Assembly: GCF_900100885.1 (NCBI RefSeq)
Contig: NZ_LT629692.1
Span: 2,480,001 to 2,544,000 of the forward strand
DNA from: Microbacterium pygmaeum
GTDB lineage: Bacteria > Actinomycetota > Actinomycetes > Actinomycetales > Microbacteriaceae
DNA length: 64,000 nucleotides
Reading direction: 5' to 3'
A program made the position numbers and the translations under genes. Below the pieces are notes generated by a model. It did no database searches. It saw only the letters and a program-made list of their open reading frames with translations, and was not told the origin of the DNA. Positions 34,752-43,706 of the stretch are shown piece after piece (position 1 is the stretch's first letter; every line of letters starts with the position of its first letter).

Positions 34752-35996
34752 TCAGTCGGCAGGCTCCGTGGCCACTACAGGGACGGAGCCTTCCGCCGAG
34801 CTACGAGTCCAGGCATCTCCTCCGAGCCGATATGCCATGTTCGCCGTGAATCTCACCAACGGACCGCCGCTGAGCTCGCCCGGCTCGATGTCGATGAGTT
34901 CCACTTCGATGCTCTCCGTCCGCGCGTCATGGGCGGGCAGCCTGATGGGGAAAGATGGATATCGCTTCGCCGACAGCGGAGGGTCGACCTGAAAGCCGCC
35001 TATGACGACCGCGCGATCTGAGTCGTTCGCCAGGTCGACAAACAGCGTCGTCAGCTGCTGCTCTCCCGGCGAGCCCTGCGCTGCGCCTCCCCTGAGACCG
35101 ATCGTGACATGCCTGGCTTCGGCTTCGGCGGAGGCTTGTGCCTCCTCCTTGGAACGACGTGCCGCACTTTCGGCCGCCTCTTGAGCTGCACTTTCCCTTT
35201 CGTGCTCTTCTCTTTGTTTCTGATGGCGCGCCCGCTCTTCGGCGACCATCGCCTCAGCCGTCTCGACCGACGGGAAGCTTGCCTTCCCGGCGAACACCGC
35301 CTGGTATATAGCGTCGTTGCTCTCCATGCGCTTTCTGGCACCCTCGAGCAACAGGACAGCGGAGAGGAGCAGGCCGACGCCAGCGGCCACAAGGTAGCCC
35401 CACCACTCAAGTTCCATGCGCCACGCGCTCGCCACGCAGATCACGTTCAGGGGTAGAACCACTGCAAACCGAAACGCTGCCTCCGCATCGGCCCGATCGT
35501 AACGATCGAAGAGGTCGCGATTGTCTGCCAGAAGTCGCGTCGCCACGAGCGGAACCTCGTCAACCATGCGCTCAGAAAGCAACCGGGCGATTCCTTCGCG
35601 GTCGGAAACGTCAGGCGCATCGGCGAGTTGAACGCCGGCCTGCTTCATTGCCGCCGCGGTGCGCCCGGCCAACTGCTCAGCCTCAACCACCGACGACGCT
35701 GACAACCCCAACCCCCGAAAACCAAATCCGCGCAGGATCGCATTGATAACAGTCGTTCCGGGGCGCACGAGGACTATTCCGAGGAGGTAGGCCACAAACG
35801 TCACGACCGTAATCAAAGCCGCTGAGCCGAACGCGCCAAGAACTTTATAGATCTCCGCGGCGAGCCCTGTCGCATCGTCTTGACTTGGGATCGCCGGATA
35901 TAACAACAGCCAAGCGACGACGGCCCATAGGAAGCCGGTAGCAAGAGGCACGCGCAAGTCACGCAGTCCGGGTAGAAGACTTGCAAGCATCGGCAA
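34752..35996 (-). CDS. Membrane protein with coiled coil, unknown function
   Basis: A 414-residue protein. Two helices near residues 17-35 and 57-80, a soluble section of about 100 residues, two more helices near 178-195 and 200-218, then a long charged coiled coil (about 235-300, rich in Glu, Arg, Ala) and a beta-rich C-terminal domain (about 300-414) with no family I recognise. It faces the NACHT gene tail to tail and is divergent from the CBASS operon. It may be a separate defence gene or host cargo. Confidence 0.65.
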   Translation of the reverse strand: MPMLASLLPGLRDLRVPLATGFLWAVVAWLLLYPAIPSQDDATGLAAEIYKVLGAFGSAALITVVTFVAYLLGIVLVRPGTTVINAILRGFGFRGLGLSASSVVEAEQLAGRTAAAMKQAGVQLADAPDVSDREGIARLLSERMVDEVPLVATRLLADNRDLFDRYDRADAEAAFRFAVVLPLNVICVASAWRMELEWWGYLVAAGVGLLLSAVLLLEGARKRMESNDAIYQAVFAGKASFPSVETAEAMVAEERARHQKQREEHERESAAQEAAESAARRSKEEAQASAEAEARHVTIGLRGGAAQGSPGEQQLTTLFVDLANDSDRAVVIGGFQVDPPLSAKRYPSFPIRLPAHDARTESIEVELIDIEPGELSGGPLVRFTANMAYRLGGDAWTRSSAEGSVPVVATEPAD

Positions 35997-36322
35997 ACTC
36001 TAGCGGCTCGCCAATCGCTCCTACCGACGGAGCGGGCTCACGGCCCACGGAACATGGCACAAACTCATCCGGAGCGCAGAAGCGGATCCCGGGAGCACAA
36101 ACAGGTCCCGGTCGCGGCCAATGCCCGCAAGTGGCTCGATCTGGGCGGTCGCGTCGAACAACACGGTTGAACTGACTGCCAAGTCAATCGGCCTTTGAAT
36201 GGGCGCCCACTGCACGGGGACGCAAGCTCGACGAAGCCGGCGTACCCGAGCACCGGACCGCAATGTCGGACCCCCTTCCTAGACTCGATAGACCAGCCCG
36301 ACCGAAAGCGGAGTACGCCCCG
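35997..36322. other. Intergenic region before the CBASS operon
   Basis: About 325 bp. TAGACT at 36280 can serve as a -10 box for the CD-NTase gene about 40 bp downstream. CAATGCCCGCAAGTGG at 36119 recurs with one change at 40600, past the operon end. No gene seen. Confidence 0.45.
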
Positions 36323-37330
36323 ATGGCTCACCTGAAACAGCAGTTCAAGGATGCGTTGAGCTCCATCGAACCCGGCGACGACAAAGCCAATGCACCGGAG
36401 GCGCATCGGTTAGTCCGCGAAGCTCTCGCTGCTGACGCCAAGCTCGCCGAGTACGGGGTCAACCCGGTGTTGATCGGTTCCTACAAGCGAAGCGTGTCGA
36501 TCAAGCGGGTCAAAGACGTTGACGTGTTCGTCCGTCTCCCCGATCTGCCGAGCGGCGTCACGTCGAAGGAAATTCTCGACCGATTCTTCACCGTCCTCCA
36601 TGCCGAGTTCGGGCGTGATGACGACGGGCATCAGCGGACCAAGCGACAGGATCGAAGTCTGCAGGTCTCGTTCCCCGACTACGACCTCTACGTCGATGCC
36701 GTTCCCGCTCGACCACATTGGGACGGCGAGACGTGGGAGATCCCGCAGAAGGGCGACGATAACCAGTGGGTGCGCACCAACCCCGAATCGTTGACGTCGT
36801 TGTCGACCGCGATGAACACCGCGCACGACGGCTTCTACGTCCCGACGGTGAAGCTCCTCCGCCAAACCCGGCGCGCGATTCTCGGTAAGAAGAAGCCGGG
36901 TGGCTTCTTCTTCGAGGTCGCGACGTACCAGGCCTTCGCCTCGGGTCTGGTAGCGGGGAGTGATCACGCGGAGTACTACGCCTCGGCGCTCGATGAGGTG
37001 AGCAAGATCGTCGAGAACTTCGTCACCTACGGCATCGCGGTCAGCGACCCCACACTCCCCGGCCACACCATCGGCATCCGCGCGTCCGAAGACGAGCTGG
37101 AGGCGGCTCGGAGTCGTTTCATCAACGCCGCCGCCGACGCGCGAGACGCGCTCGAGGAAGAGGACGAGGGCAAGGCTGCGCTGGCGTTCCAAAAGCTGCT
37201 CGGCAAGAACGGCGACGACGACACCGTCTTCCCGATGCCGCCGGGCTTCAACGACGACGGGTCGAAGCGGGAATTTGCGATCTCCGCTGGTGAACGGGTC
37301 GTGCCGGCGGGCGCCAGGACCTTCGGTTGA
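36323..37330 (+). CDS. cap1: CBASS nucleotidyltransferase (CD-NTase, Cap1)
   Basis: A 335-residue cGAS-like enzyme that makes a cyclic oligonucleotide upon phage infection. Active site GSYKRSVS (Gly52, Ser53) with the metal Asps 65 and 67 in KDVDVFV and the third Asp125 in DLYVDAV. The last residue is Gly (ARTFG), as needed for conjugation by an E1-E2 enzyme such as the next gene. ATG 36323 gives the usual family N-terminus (MAHLKQQF); ATG 36263 would add 20 Pro/Arg-rich residues and lies upstream of the -10 box. Product unknown; a SAVED partner usually reads a linear or cyclic tri- or tetra-nucleotide. Confidence 0.92.
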   Translation: MAHLKQQFKDALSSIEPGDDKANAPEAHRLVREALAADAKLAEYGVNPVLIGSYKRSVSIKRVKDVDVFVRLPDLPSGVTSKEILDRFFTVLHAEFGRDDDGHQRTKRQDRSLQVSFPDYDLYVDAVPARPHWDGETWEIPQKGDDNQWVRTNPESLTSLSTAMNTAHDGFYVPTVKLLRQTRRAILGKKKPGGFFFEVATYQAFASGLVAGSDHAEYYASALDEVSKIVENFVTYGIAVSDPTLPGHTIGIRASEDELEAARSRFINAAADARDALEEEDEGKAALAFQKLLGKNGDDDTVFPMPPGFNDDGSKREFAISAGERVVPAGARTFG

Positions 37331-38790
37331 CGACCGCCGAGTACGACGAGTACGTCGCATACTCCCGTCAGCATTTCGAAGAAGGCCTGATCCGCGCCGG
37401 CTACATCGAAGGTGACACCGGGTGGAGAGGCACGATCGCGCATCCGGGCGGGGCGACAGACGTCGTGATCTCGTTTCGGGCCCGTTTTCCGTTCCAGCCG
37501 CCACGCGTCGTTCCCATCGACCCGGACAGCGTCGTGTGGTCCTGGCATCGAGAACTGGACGGCGCGCTCTGTTTGGTCGCGGAAGACGACCACGACGACC
37601 TGTGGTGGACAGAAGCGTCGGCCTTCCTGGAGCACGTGACCGCATGGTTTGAGCAGGCGGATGCCGGGTGGCCCAACGATCGGCCCGATCTGGATCTCGA
37701 GCGATACTTCCACCCGTCCGAAGACCAGCGTCTCTATCTCTACGACGACCTCGCTGGCTACCCAAACGGCTTCGTGCGATTTCGACCGAGTAGCAACAAC
37801 ACGATGCGGATCGGGAGCGGCACGCGTCCGCCGAAGGCGTCAAAGCACAGCAAGGACCGCTTTGGCTATGTCGCCGATCTCGGCGACATAGACGTTCCAC
37901 CGAGATCCTGGCAGGACGTCGCGGTCCGCATCGCCCCCGATGTGGACTTGGACCGCCGGATCCGAAACTATCTCGTCGACATCGTGGTGCTCATCTACCG
38001 TCGCGGCATCCATGACGGTGCGATCGTCCTCGAGGTATGGCCGACGGAAGACGGGGGTACTGCCGTTCGGCGCCTCCGTGCGGCGGCCGACACCACAGCG
38101 GCGAAGACGGCCCGCGCAGGTGTGGTTGCGCCTCTGCTCCACGGAGCTCGGGTCGCGATCGTTGGCGTCGGCGCGCTTGGCTCCTTCACGGCCGACCTGC
38201 TCGTGCGTGCCGGCATCCGACACCTGACGCTCGTCGACGACGATATCGTCATGCCCGGCAACCTCATCCGCCACCTTGTCGGACCGGAGATGGTGGGGTT
38301 GCCGAAGGTCACCGCGGTCAAACGACATCTGGTCGCCCGGCATGAGATCGCCGCAGACGACATCGAGGAGCTCGGCGAAGCTGTCTCGTCCGGTGACTTC
38401 GCTATGGAGCTTCTGGCGAGTCACGATCTCGTCGTGGATACCAGCGCCGACTTCGCGACGACCGCGCTCCTGCATGTCTCGGCAGGGTCCGCGCGGAAGC
38501 AGATCATCTCTGCCTCGATCCAGAACGACGGCGCCGCCTACCGCGTCGACCTACTCCCGCCACCCGAGGGCGCCGACCCGCTGCCGAGCTCGAGGGCCGA
38601 CGTCGATGAGCAGCCGCCCGCGGTGTTCGAAGCCGGGTGCGGCAGCCCGATCTCGCCAACACCACCCCACGTGGCGGTCGAGGCGGCATCCGCGACCGTC
38701 CGTCACGTCATCGGTCTCCTCATCGAACGTCCCGTCCACCTTTCAGGGGAAGTACGGAACCTCGTCGACCCAGCGAGGACTGCCCAATGA
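37327..38790 (+). CDS. cap2: CBASS E2-E1 fusion (Cap2)
   Basis: A 487-residue ubiquitin-ligation-like enzyme. The N-terminal E2-like domain has the candidate Cys82 in GALCLVAEDDHDDLWW. A linker leads to a ThiF/E1 domain with the nucleotide loop GVGALGS (280-286), the acidic strand LVDDDIV, and the candidate catalytic Cys438 in EAGCGSPISPTPPH. Cap2 joins the C-terminal Gly of the CD-NTase to target proteins and so primes it. TTG start overlapping the cap1 stop (TTGA); its own stop overlaps the next ATG. Its presence makes this type II CBASS. Confidence 0.92.
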   Translation: MTTAEYDEYVAYSRQHFEEGLIRAGYIEGDTGWRGTIAHPGGATDVVISFRARFPFQPPRVVPIDPDSVVWSWHRELDGALCLVAEDDHDDLWWTEASAFLEHVTAWFEQADAGWPNDRPDLDLERYFHPSEDQRLYLYDDLAGYPNGFVRFRPSSNNTMRIGSGTRPPKASKHSKDRFGYVADLGDIDVPPRSWQDVAVRIAPDVDLDRRIRNYLVDIVVLIYRRGIHDGAIVLEVWPTEDGGTAVRRLRAAADTTAAKTARAGVVAPLLHGARVAIVGVGALGSFTADLLVRAGIRHLTLVDDDIVMPGNLIRHLVGPEMVGLPKVTAVKRHLVARHEIAADDIEELGEAVSSGDFAMELLASHDLVVDTSADFATTALLHVSAGSARKQIISASIQNDGAAYRVDLLPPPEGADPLPSSRADVDEQPPAVFEAGCGSPISPTPPHVAVEAASATVRHVIGLLIERPVHLSGEVRNLVDPARTAQ

Positions 38791-40556
38791 CTCGATCCGC
38801 TCCGAGCATCGACGTGCGTGCGGACGCCCACGAGACGATCGCATCCGAGACAGCGAAACGGCTACCCCTCGAAACCGGCGGCATCCTCCTCGGGTACCGC
38901 GAGATCGACAACGTCGTGATCACTCACGCCGTTGTGGTTGATGGCGGTCGCGCGACAGAGGACCGATACGTCCGCGACGACGTTCGGGCGAACGAGCGGC
39001 TCGCAGAGTTCCTCTCGGATAGGGCAGAGGACGACCCAATCGGCTACGTCGGAGAGTGGCACAGCCATCCCGCACCGTCCGGCCCGAGCACAATCGACCG
39101 CAACGCGATGCGCGCCGCCGCCAAAGCCGCTGACGGCCCCGTCGCGCTCCTCATACTGACGCCCGGCGACACTGCCGCGTACTTCGGCCTGATCGCACGT
39201 CAGCGACTCGGCCGAGTCGTAACGCGGGATGCGCACGTGACCATCCCCCCGCCACGATTCGGTCAGCTCGACCCGCTTCCCGATGGCGCAGTTCGCGGTG
39301 ATGGGCCCGTGTTCATCTCCTACCGCCAGTCCGACGGGACACAGCAAGCGGGGTCATTGGAGAACTTGCTCAGAGCTGCGGGTCTCGTCGTGTGGAGAGA
39401 CCGCGTCGATCTGCGACCAGGGACGACCACCGACCGCCTCGAGCAGGCGCTCACCGAGGGGCTTTCGGCAGGCGTGCTCGTCGTGACGCCCGACATCATC
39501 GACAGCGACATCGTCCGTGAACGCGAACTCCCCCGACTGCTCCAGCTCGACGAGGACCCCGCGTTCAGCCTGTGCATCGCCAACAGGATCGCACGACCGG
39601 GAAGCGAGTCGAAATGCGACTACGACGCCCCCGACCGACTCCTGCGACTATCACCGGCTCGAACGCTCGCCGACAAGAAGCAAGCCAACGTGCTCGACCG
39701 TGGAGGCGAGCTCGAGATCGTTCGCGACCTCCTCATGCACCGTATAGAACAACGCCGACCTGAGATCCGCGCAGCGGACCGGGGCCTCACCATTCGCGTT
39801 CAAAGCCGCCCCGCCCCGTTCGCCGTAGATGCCGACGACGACGACCTTCACATGCGGATCAAGGAGGCCATCGAAGGCCGGCTCCCGTCGCCCGACGGCC
39901 TCGAACTCCTACGGCGGACGCTCCCGCTCACCGGTGATGCCGTGTTCGCGGCAGGCGCGAAGCGCGTGCAGATCTCCGGCGGCGCACACCTCTCGATCGG
40001 ACTCGCACTTGGGGCAGCATTGCCCGAAACCAAGATCGGCAACGTCGCGGTCCTCGACGTGCAGAACAACGCCTGGGATTCCACACCAACGAGCAACGAT
40101 CCGGGCGTCACCGAACTCAACGTCGAGGCGCTCCCAACCGAGGTCACCCGGCCGAGCAACGCTGCGAAAAGAGTCGCGGTCTTCGTGACGCTCACCGCAG
40201 ACCCAGACCTCAGCGCGTTCGAGCGCCTCGTGCGCGAATCCGCAGAGGGCTTCGCCAACGCAGACATCGTCTCCGTCGCGAGTTCCAGTCGGATCGATCC
40301 GCAGGATGCGGGCCGCCTCAGCCGAGCCGTCGCCCAGCACATCAAGCGCCTGTCCGCCGATCACGGGCGGGCCGAAGTACATCTCGCCCTCCACGGCCCC
40401 TTCCCCATGGCCGTGCTCGTCGGGCGGTACCTGAATACGCTCCGCACCATCGCCTACGAATGGGACGGCGACACGATCAACGGCCCTCGCTACCGGCCAG
40501 CGATCACCCTCGAGCCCGGAGTCGCCGGCGGTCCGATCACGGAGGTACTCCTGTAG
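38787..40556 (+). CDS. CBASS fusion protein: JAB peptidase (Cap3) + TIR + SAVED
   Basis: A 589-residue protein with three modules in one frame. Residues 8-150: JAB/JAMM peptidase with Glu29, HSH (92-94), Ser101 and Asp104 as zinc site, i.e. Cap3, which removes the CD-NTase from its conjugates. Residues 173-265: TIR domain (PVFISYR start; RERELPRLL with Glu245/Glu247 near the NADase Glu position). Residues 340-575: SAVED domain (VQISGGAHLSIGLALG, then EVHLALHGPFPMAVLVGRYLN), which binds the CBASS messenger. TIR-SAVED effectors destroy NAD+ when the messenger makes them oligomerise. Cap3 is normally a separate protein; here it is fused to the effector. ATGA overlap with cap2 fixes the start. 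Confidence 0.9.
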   Translation: MTRSAPSIDVRADAHETIASETAKRLPLETGGILLGYREIDNVVITHAVVVDGGRATEDRYVRDDVRANERLAEFLSDRAEDDPIGYVGEWHSHPAPSGPSTIDRNAMRAAAKAADGPVALLILTPGDTAAYFGLIARQRLGRVVTRDAHVTIPPPRFGQLDPLPDGAVRGDGPVFISYRQSDGTQQAGSLENLLRAAGLVVWRDRVDLRPGTTTDRLEQALTEGLSAGVLVVTPDIIDSDIVRERELPRLLQLDEDPAFSLCIANRIARPGSESKCDYDAPDRLLRLSPARTLADKKQANVLDRGGELEIVRDLLMHRIEQRRPEIRAADRGLTIRVQSRPAPFAVDADDDDLHMRIKEAIEGRLPSPDGLELLRRTLPLTGDAVFAAGAKRVQISGGAHLSIGLALGAALPETKIGNVAVLDVQNNAWDSTPTSNDPGVTELNVEALPTEVTRPSNAAKRVAVFVTLTADPDLSAFERLVRESAEGFANADIVSVASSSRIDPQDAGRLSRAVAQHIKRLSADHGRAEVHLALHGPFPMAVLVGRYLNTLRTIAYEWDGDTINGPRYRPAITLEPGVAGGPITEVLL

Positions 40557-40865
40557 CGATGGAACCGCGCAGACCCGCCCGCGACCCTCCACTATCGGGC
40601 AATGCCCGTAAGTGGATCCCCATCTGACACACCCGGCACACTGGATAATGCCCATGGCGCTTGAACTCTCGCGCTCACTCGTCTCACTACGCATCTTGAA
40701 GCCTCAAGGGGAGGTATCGGTTGCGATGCGTACTTATGAGAACCAGACACTTGCAAGGTTGCGCGCCACCGTAACCCCCGACGCCGCGGCGGCTGAGACG
40801 CCTCAAAAGGCAAGGGATATGAGACAACCCCCACCGTGTCAGATGACCGCGCCTCAGCGTGTGAT
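40557..40865. other. Gene-free stretch after the CBASS operon
   Basis: About 310 bp. CAATGCCCGTAAGTGG at 40600 echoes 36119 in front of the operon. An 89-codon forward frame (40612) lacks a ribosome site and domain features. Right boundary of the defence cluster. Confidence 0.5.
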
Positions 40866-41498
40866 TTACAGCAATAAGTGACCGTTTTCTGTGCTCGGGC
40901 GGCGGCCGCATCCCTCACCTTCCGACGCGATCCGCGCGGCGTGGCGGAAGGCATTCGTCATGCGTTGATGCTGTTCGTGCCGGTGAGCGCCGTTCGCTGG
41001 GGAGGGATGCGGTGCGCCGATCACGGGCACGATCAGCGGAGCATCGGTCAAGGTGAAGTAGCGCATTGTCGCATTCAAGGCCACCGTGCCGAGCGGGACG
41101 ATGACCCGCAGCCGGGGCAACGCCGTCAGCAACGAGTGCAGCGCTTCTCGTGCCGAATCGATGGCCGTGTCACCGGCCTGCCGGGGCTGTTCGGGGTCGA
41201 TCCAGGGAATCGCGTTACATCGAACGTATTGGCTGCGCTGCAGACCGGATTCGATGCGAGCGACCCGCAGAGCTCGTGAGCTCGGGTTGCCGTTGTCCTC
41301 GCTGCTGAACGCCGCTTCTCCGAGACTCGCGGTCGAGGGTGCCGGTTTCTCCAGAAGAACGAGCACCCGGGCGCAGGTGCCTGCGTCGTCCGGATCGAAC
41401 CAGGGCACGAACCGGTTCGCCCGTTCGTTGCGCCAGGAACGCACGAGTCGGTTCAAGGGTTCGACATGCGGGGCGTCGAGACGGTCGAGCTTACTCAT
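40866..41498 (-). CDS. Uracil-DNA-glycosylase-like protein
   Basis: A 210-residue protein with the layout of the UDG-like fold: RFVPWFDPDDAG near 30, LVLLEKPAP (a strand and loop where UDGs hold the catalytic part), CNAIPWI near 108, LPRLRVIVPLGTVALNA near 140, and PHPSP near 180 as the DNA-wedge type loop. Key catalytic residues of classic UDG are not clear, so glycosylase activity is uncertain. Its ATG 41498 overlaps the stop of the metallo-hydrolase (ATGA). A link between the two is not known to me. Confidence 0.6.
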   Translation of the reverse strand: MSKLDRLDAPHVEPLNRLVRSWRNERANRFVPWFDPDDAGTCARVLVLLEKPAPSTASLGEAAFSSEDNGNPSSRALRVARIESGLQRSQYVRCNAIPWIDPEQPRQAGDTAIDSAREALHSLLTALPRLRVIVPLGTVALNATMRYFTLTDAPLIVPVIGAPHPSPANGAHRHEQHQRMTNAFRHAARIASEGEGCGRRPSTENGHLLL

Positions 41499-42454
41499 GA
41501 GGGTATGCACATCCGGAAGCCGTCCTCTCCAGCCACCGTCTTCCCGGTGAACCCGGCGGCTGCCCGCTCGCGCCAGTAGGTGATGGACACCGCAGTGGGA
41601 TCAGCCGGCAGGTAGTGGGTGAGAACGAGAGTGCCGGCGCCGGCGCGGCGTGCGACGGCGCCGATCTCGGTGACGTCGGTGTGCAGGGCGTGCATCCGCT
41701 CAAGCGCCAGCCCGGTGGTGCCGTGCTTCTCAAGGAAGTCAAGATCGACGACTTCGTGCACGAGCACGTCTGCGCCCTCCGCCAGCGCGACGAGGGCATC
41801 GCTAACCCGGGTGTCGCCGGAGAACACGATCGAGCCGTCGGGAGTGTCGAACCGGTAGGCGAGCGCCGGATGCGCGTGCCCGTGCAGTACCTCGACCGCC
41901 GTGACCCGCACACCGTCGACGTCATACACCACGACCGGCAGCGGCGCAGGCGGAGCAGCAGTGGTGCGCACGAGCTGCGCCGGATCGGGCATGACGGAGT
42001 CCAGAGGCATCACATTCAAGTGATAAGCCCAGCCATCGAGTATGTGACCGACGAGTTCGACGATGCCGGGCACCGGCCGATCCGGACTCACCAGCGCGAC
42101 GCGCTCGAATCCGCCGGTCGCTTCCGCCTCGTGCGCGGCCGGAACCGTGGCGGGAGCCGCCGGACCGAACACCCCAAGGGGAGGCAACGGTCCGTCGTCA
42201 CCTTTCCGCAGGCCCCATGGGTACAGCAGCACACCGGGGAGGTCTGCGGTGTGGTCGGCATGCAGGTGGGTAATGAAGACCGCTTCGAGGGCGGCAAAGT
42301 CAAAGCCCTCGTCAACGAACCGGGACGGGGTGCCGCGGCCCGCATCGACCAGGAAGACCCGCCCGTCGACGCGGATGGCCGACGCGATCCCGGCCCTCCC
42401 GGAAACCGGCGCAGGGCCCCCGGCGGTGCCGAGGAGGATCAGTTCCGTCACCAT
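41495..42454 (-). CDS. MBL-fold metallo-hydrolase
   Basis: A 319-residue enzyme of the metallo-beta-lactamase fold, ribonuclease Z/arylsulfatase-like branch. Zinc motif HLHADHT near residue 82, VFSGDTR near 225 and LTHYLPAD near 280. Starts MVTELILLGTAGGPAP at ATG 42454; a longer frame continues upstream as a shadow of the TDT gene. Cytoplasmic, no signal peptide. Substrate unknown. Encoded downstream of the TDT carrier (32 bp gap) and coupled to the UDG-like gene. Confidence 0.8.
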   Translation of the reverse strand: MVTELILLGTAGGPAPVSGRAGIASAIRVDGRVFLVDAGRGTPSRFVDEGFDFAALEAVFITHLHADHTADLPGVLLYPWGLRKGDDGPLPPLGVFGPAAPATVPAAHEAEATGGFERVALVSPDRPVPGIVELVGHILDGWAYHLNVMPLDSVMPDPAQLVRTTAAPPAPLPVVVYDVDGVRVTAVEVLHGHAHPALAYRFDTPDGSIVFSGDTRVSDALVALAEGADVLVHEVVDLDFLEKHGTTGLALERMHALHTDVTEIGAVARRAGAGTLVLTHYLPADPTAVSITYWRERAAAGFTGKTVAGEDGFRMCIPS

Positions 42455-42486
42455 GACGCGGCCACCCTTCCGTGCTCGTTGAGAGC

Positions 42487-43632
42487 CTAAGCCGGTTGCG
42501 GTGGGGCCAGGAGGGTGCCCCGGATGATCGCCCCGTGAAACGTACGCACCGCGACGATCCCCCACGCCGCAACCAAACCGACATAAAGCACGACCGCGAG
42601 GGCATCGAGCGCGATGGCACCGGTGTGGAGGGCGAGCCCCGTCACGCCGGTGACGCAGGTGCCGACCGGGAAGGTGAACGACCACCAGGTCAACGCGAAC
42701 GGCAGTCCCTGCCGGGCGGTCCGCACGGTGATCGCGACAGCCAGCGCACCCCAGAGCAGAGCGAACCCGAGAACGGGAACCCCGTAGATGACGCCGAACA
42801 GTTCCAAGGCGTGCGCCCACGAGGGGTCCACGACGAGATGGGCGTTGCCACCGAGAAGGTTCACCGCCGTGATGGACTGCCCCAGCGGTCCCAGAACAAT
42901 CCACAGCGTCGGCACCATGGCGACCGCGCCGATCTTGTGCCGGGCCAACCTCGACCAGATCAGAGTGATGATGATCAGCGAAGCCACCAGGCTCAATCCG
43001 AACATCCCGTAACAGGCGAGCATCATCGTCAGCCGAGCCTGCCCTTCGGGAATGAACGGCAGCAGCAGCGCACCGGTCGCGGCCGACACCATCGGAGGCA
43101 CCACGGGCATCAGCCAACCCCCGAATGCGCTGTCCTCCGACACCTCATGCCGGGTGAACGTCAGATACGGGATCGCGACCGCCGACAACAGTCCGAGCAC
43201 CGTGCCCACCGTCCACAGCGCCGCGTCCACAGTCACCGCTGCAGGCTCACCGATCACGTCCTTGCCCAGCAGCAGGGTGCCCGCGCCGACCGTGAGCAGC
43301 GCCATCGGCGGGGCGCCATAGAAGTGCGCCATCACCGCATGGCTGTGATGGCCGCGGGCGGTCTGCCGGAACCTGACCCAATGCACCACCGTCGCGACCG
43401 ACAGCACCACCAGCAGCAGGGTTGCGGCCGCCCACACCAGAGTCGCCGCCGGCCGCAGCCCCGGGAACTGCAACGGCAGGGTGGCCGCCGCGTTCGCGAC
43501 GATCCCCGTGCCCATCACCGACGCGAACCAGTTCGGGGTGATGTTGGACACCAGAAGGCCTCGGTCTCCGACATCTCGGAACAAGTACCGCCCCCGAGCG
43601 GGATCGGCATGCACGTCGAGACGAGAAGTCAT
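42487..43632 (-). CDS. TDT-family (TehA/SLAC1-like) transporter
   Basis: A 381-residue membrane protein with ten helices. NWFASVMGTGIVANAA near 34 is the usual start of the tellurite-resistance/dicarboxylate family, and a second SITAVNLLG plus WWSFTFPVGT region supports it. Members move tellurite-related anions, sulfite, C4-dicarboxylates or malate; the substrate here is not predictable. Divergent from a LysR gene, which very likely controls it. Confidence 0.85.
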   Translation of the reverse strand: MTSRLDVHADPARGRYLFRDVGDRGLLVSNITPNWFASVMGTGIVANAAATLPLQFPGLRPAATLVWAAATLLLVVLSVATVVHWVRFRQTARGHHSHAVMAHFYGAPPMALLTVGAGTLLLGKDVIGEPAAVTVDAALWTVGTVLGLLSAVAIPYLTFTRHEVSEDSAFGGWLMPVVPPMVSAATGALLLPFIPEGQARLTMMLACYGMFGLSLVASLIIITLIWSRLARHKIGAVAMVPTLWIVLGPLGQSITAVNLLGGNAHLVVDPSWAHALELFGVIYGVPVLGFALLWGALAVAITVRTARQGLPFALTWWSFTFPVGTCVTGVTGLALHTGAIALDALAVVLYVGLVAAWGIVAVRTFHGAIIRGTLLAPPQPA

Positions 43633-43687
43633 ATATCCAGGATTACCTCTCCGGATTGCTTCGGGAAGGTGAACCCAATTGGGGCGT

Positions 43688-43706
43688 CACAAGCTAACCT
43701 TGTGGC
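43688..43706. promoter_or_regulatory. LysR-type operator and leaderless promoter
   Basis: CACAAG-N5-CTTGTG at 43688-43704 is a perfect dyad in the gap between tdt and lysR. TAACCT at 43695 followed by six bases and GTG 43707 fits a leaderless start, so the dyad covers the -10 box of lysR and could mediate autorepression. Confidence 0.5.

Noticed and set aside
40612..40881. 89-codon frame after the CBASS operon
   Set aside because: No domain or ribosome site; overlaps the end of the UDG-like gene.
42455..43117. Upstream extension of the metallo-hydrolase frame
   Set aside because: It lies over the TDT gene and reads as Arg/His-rich nonsense.
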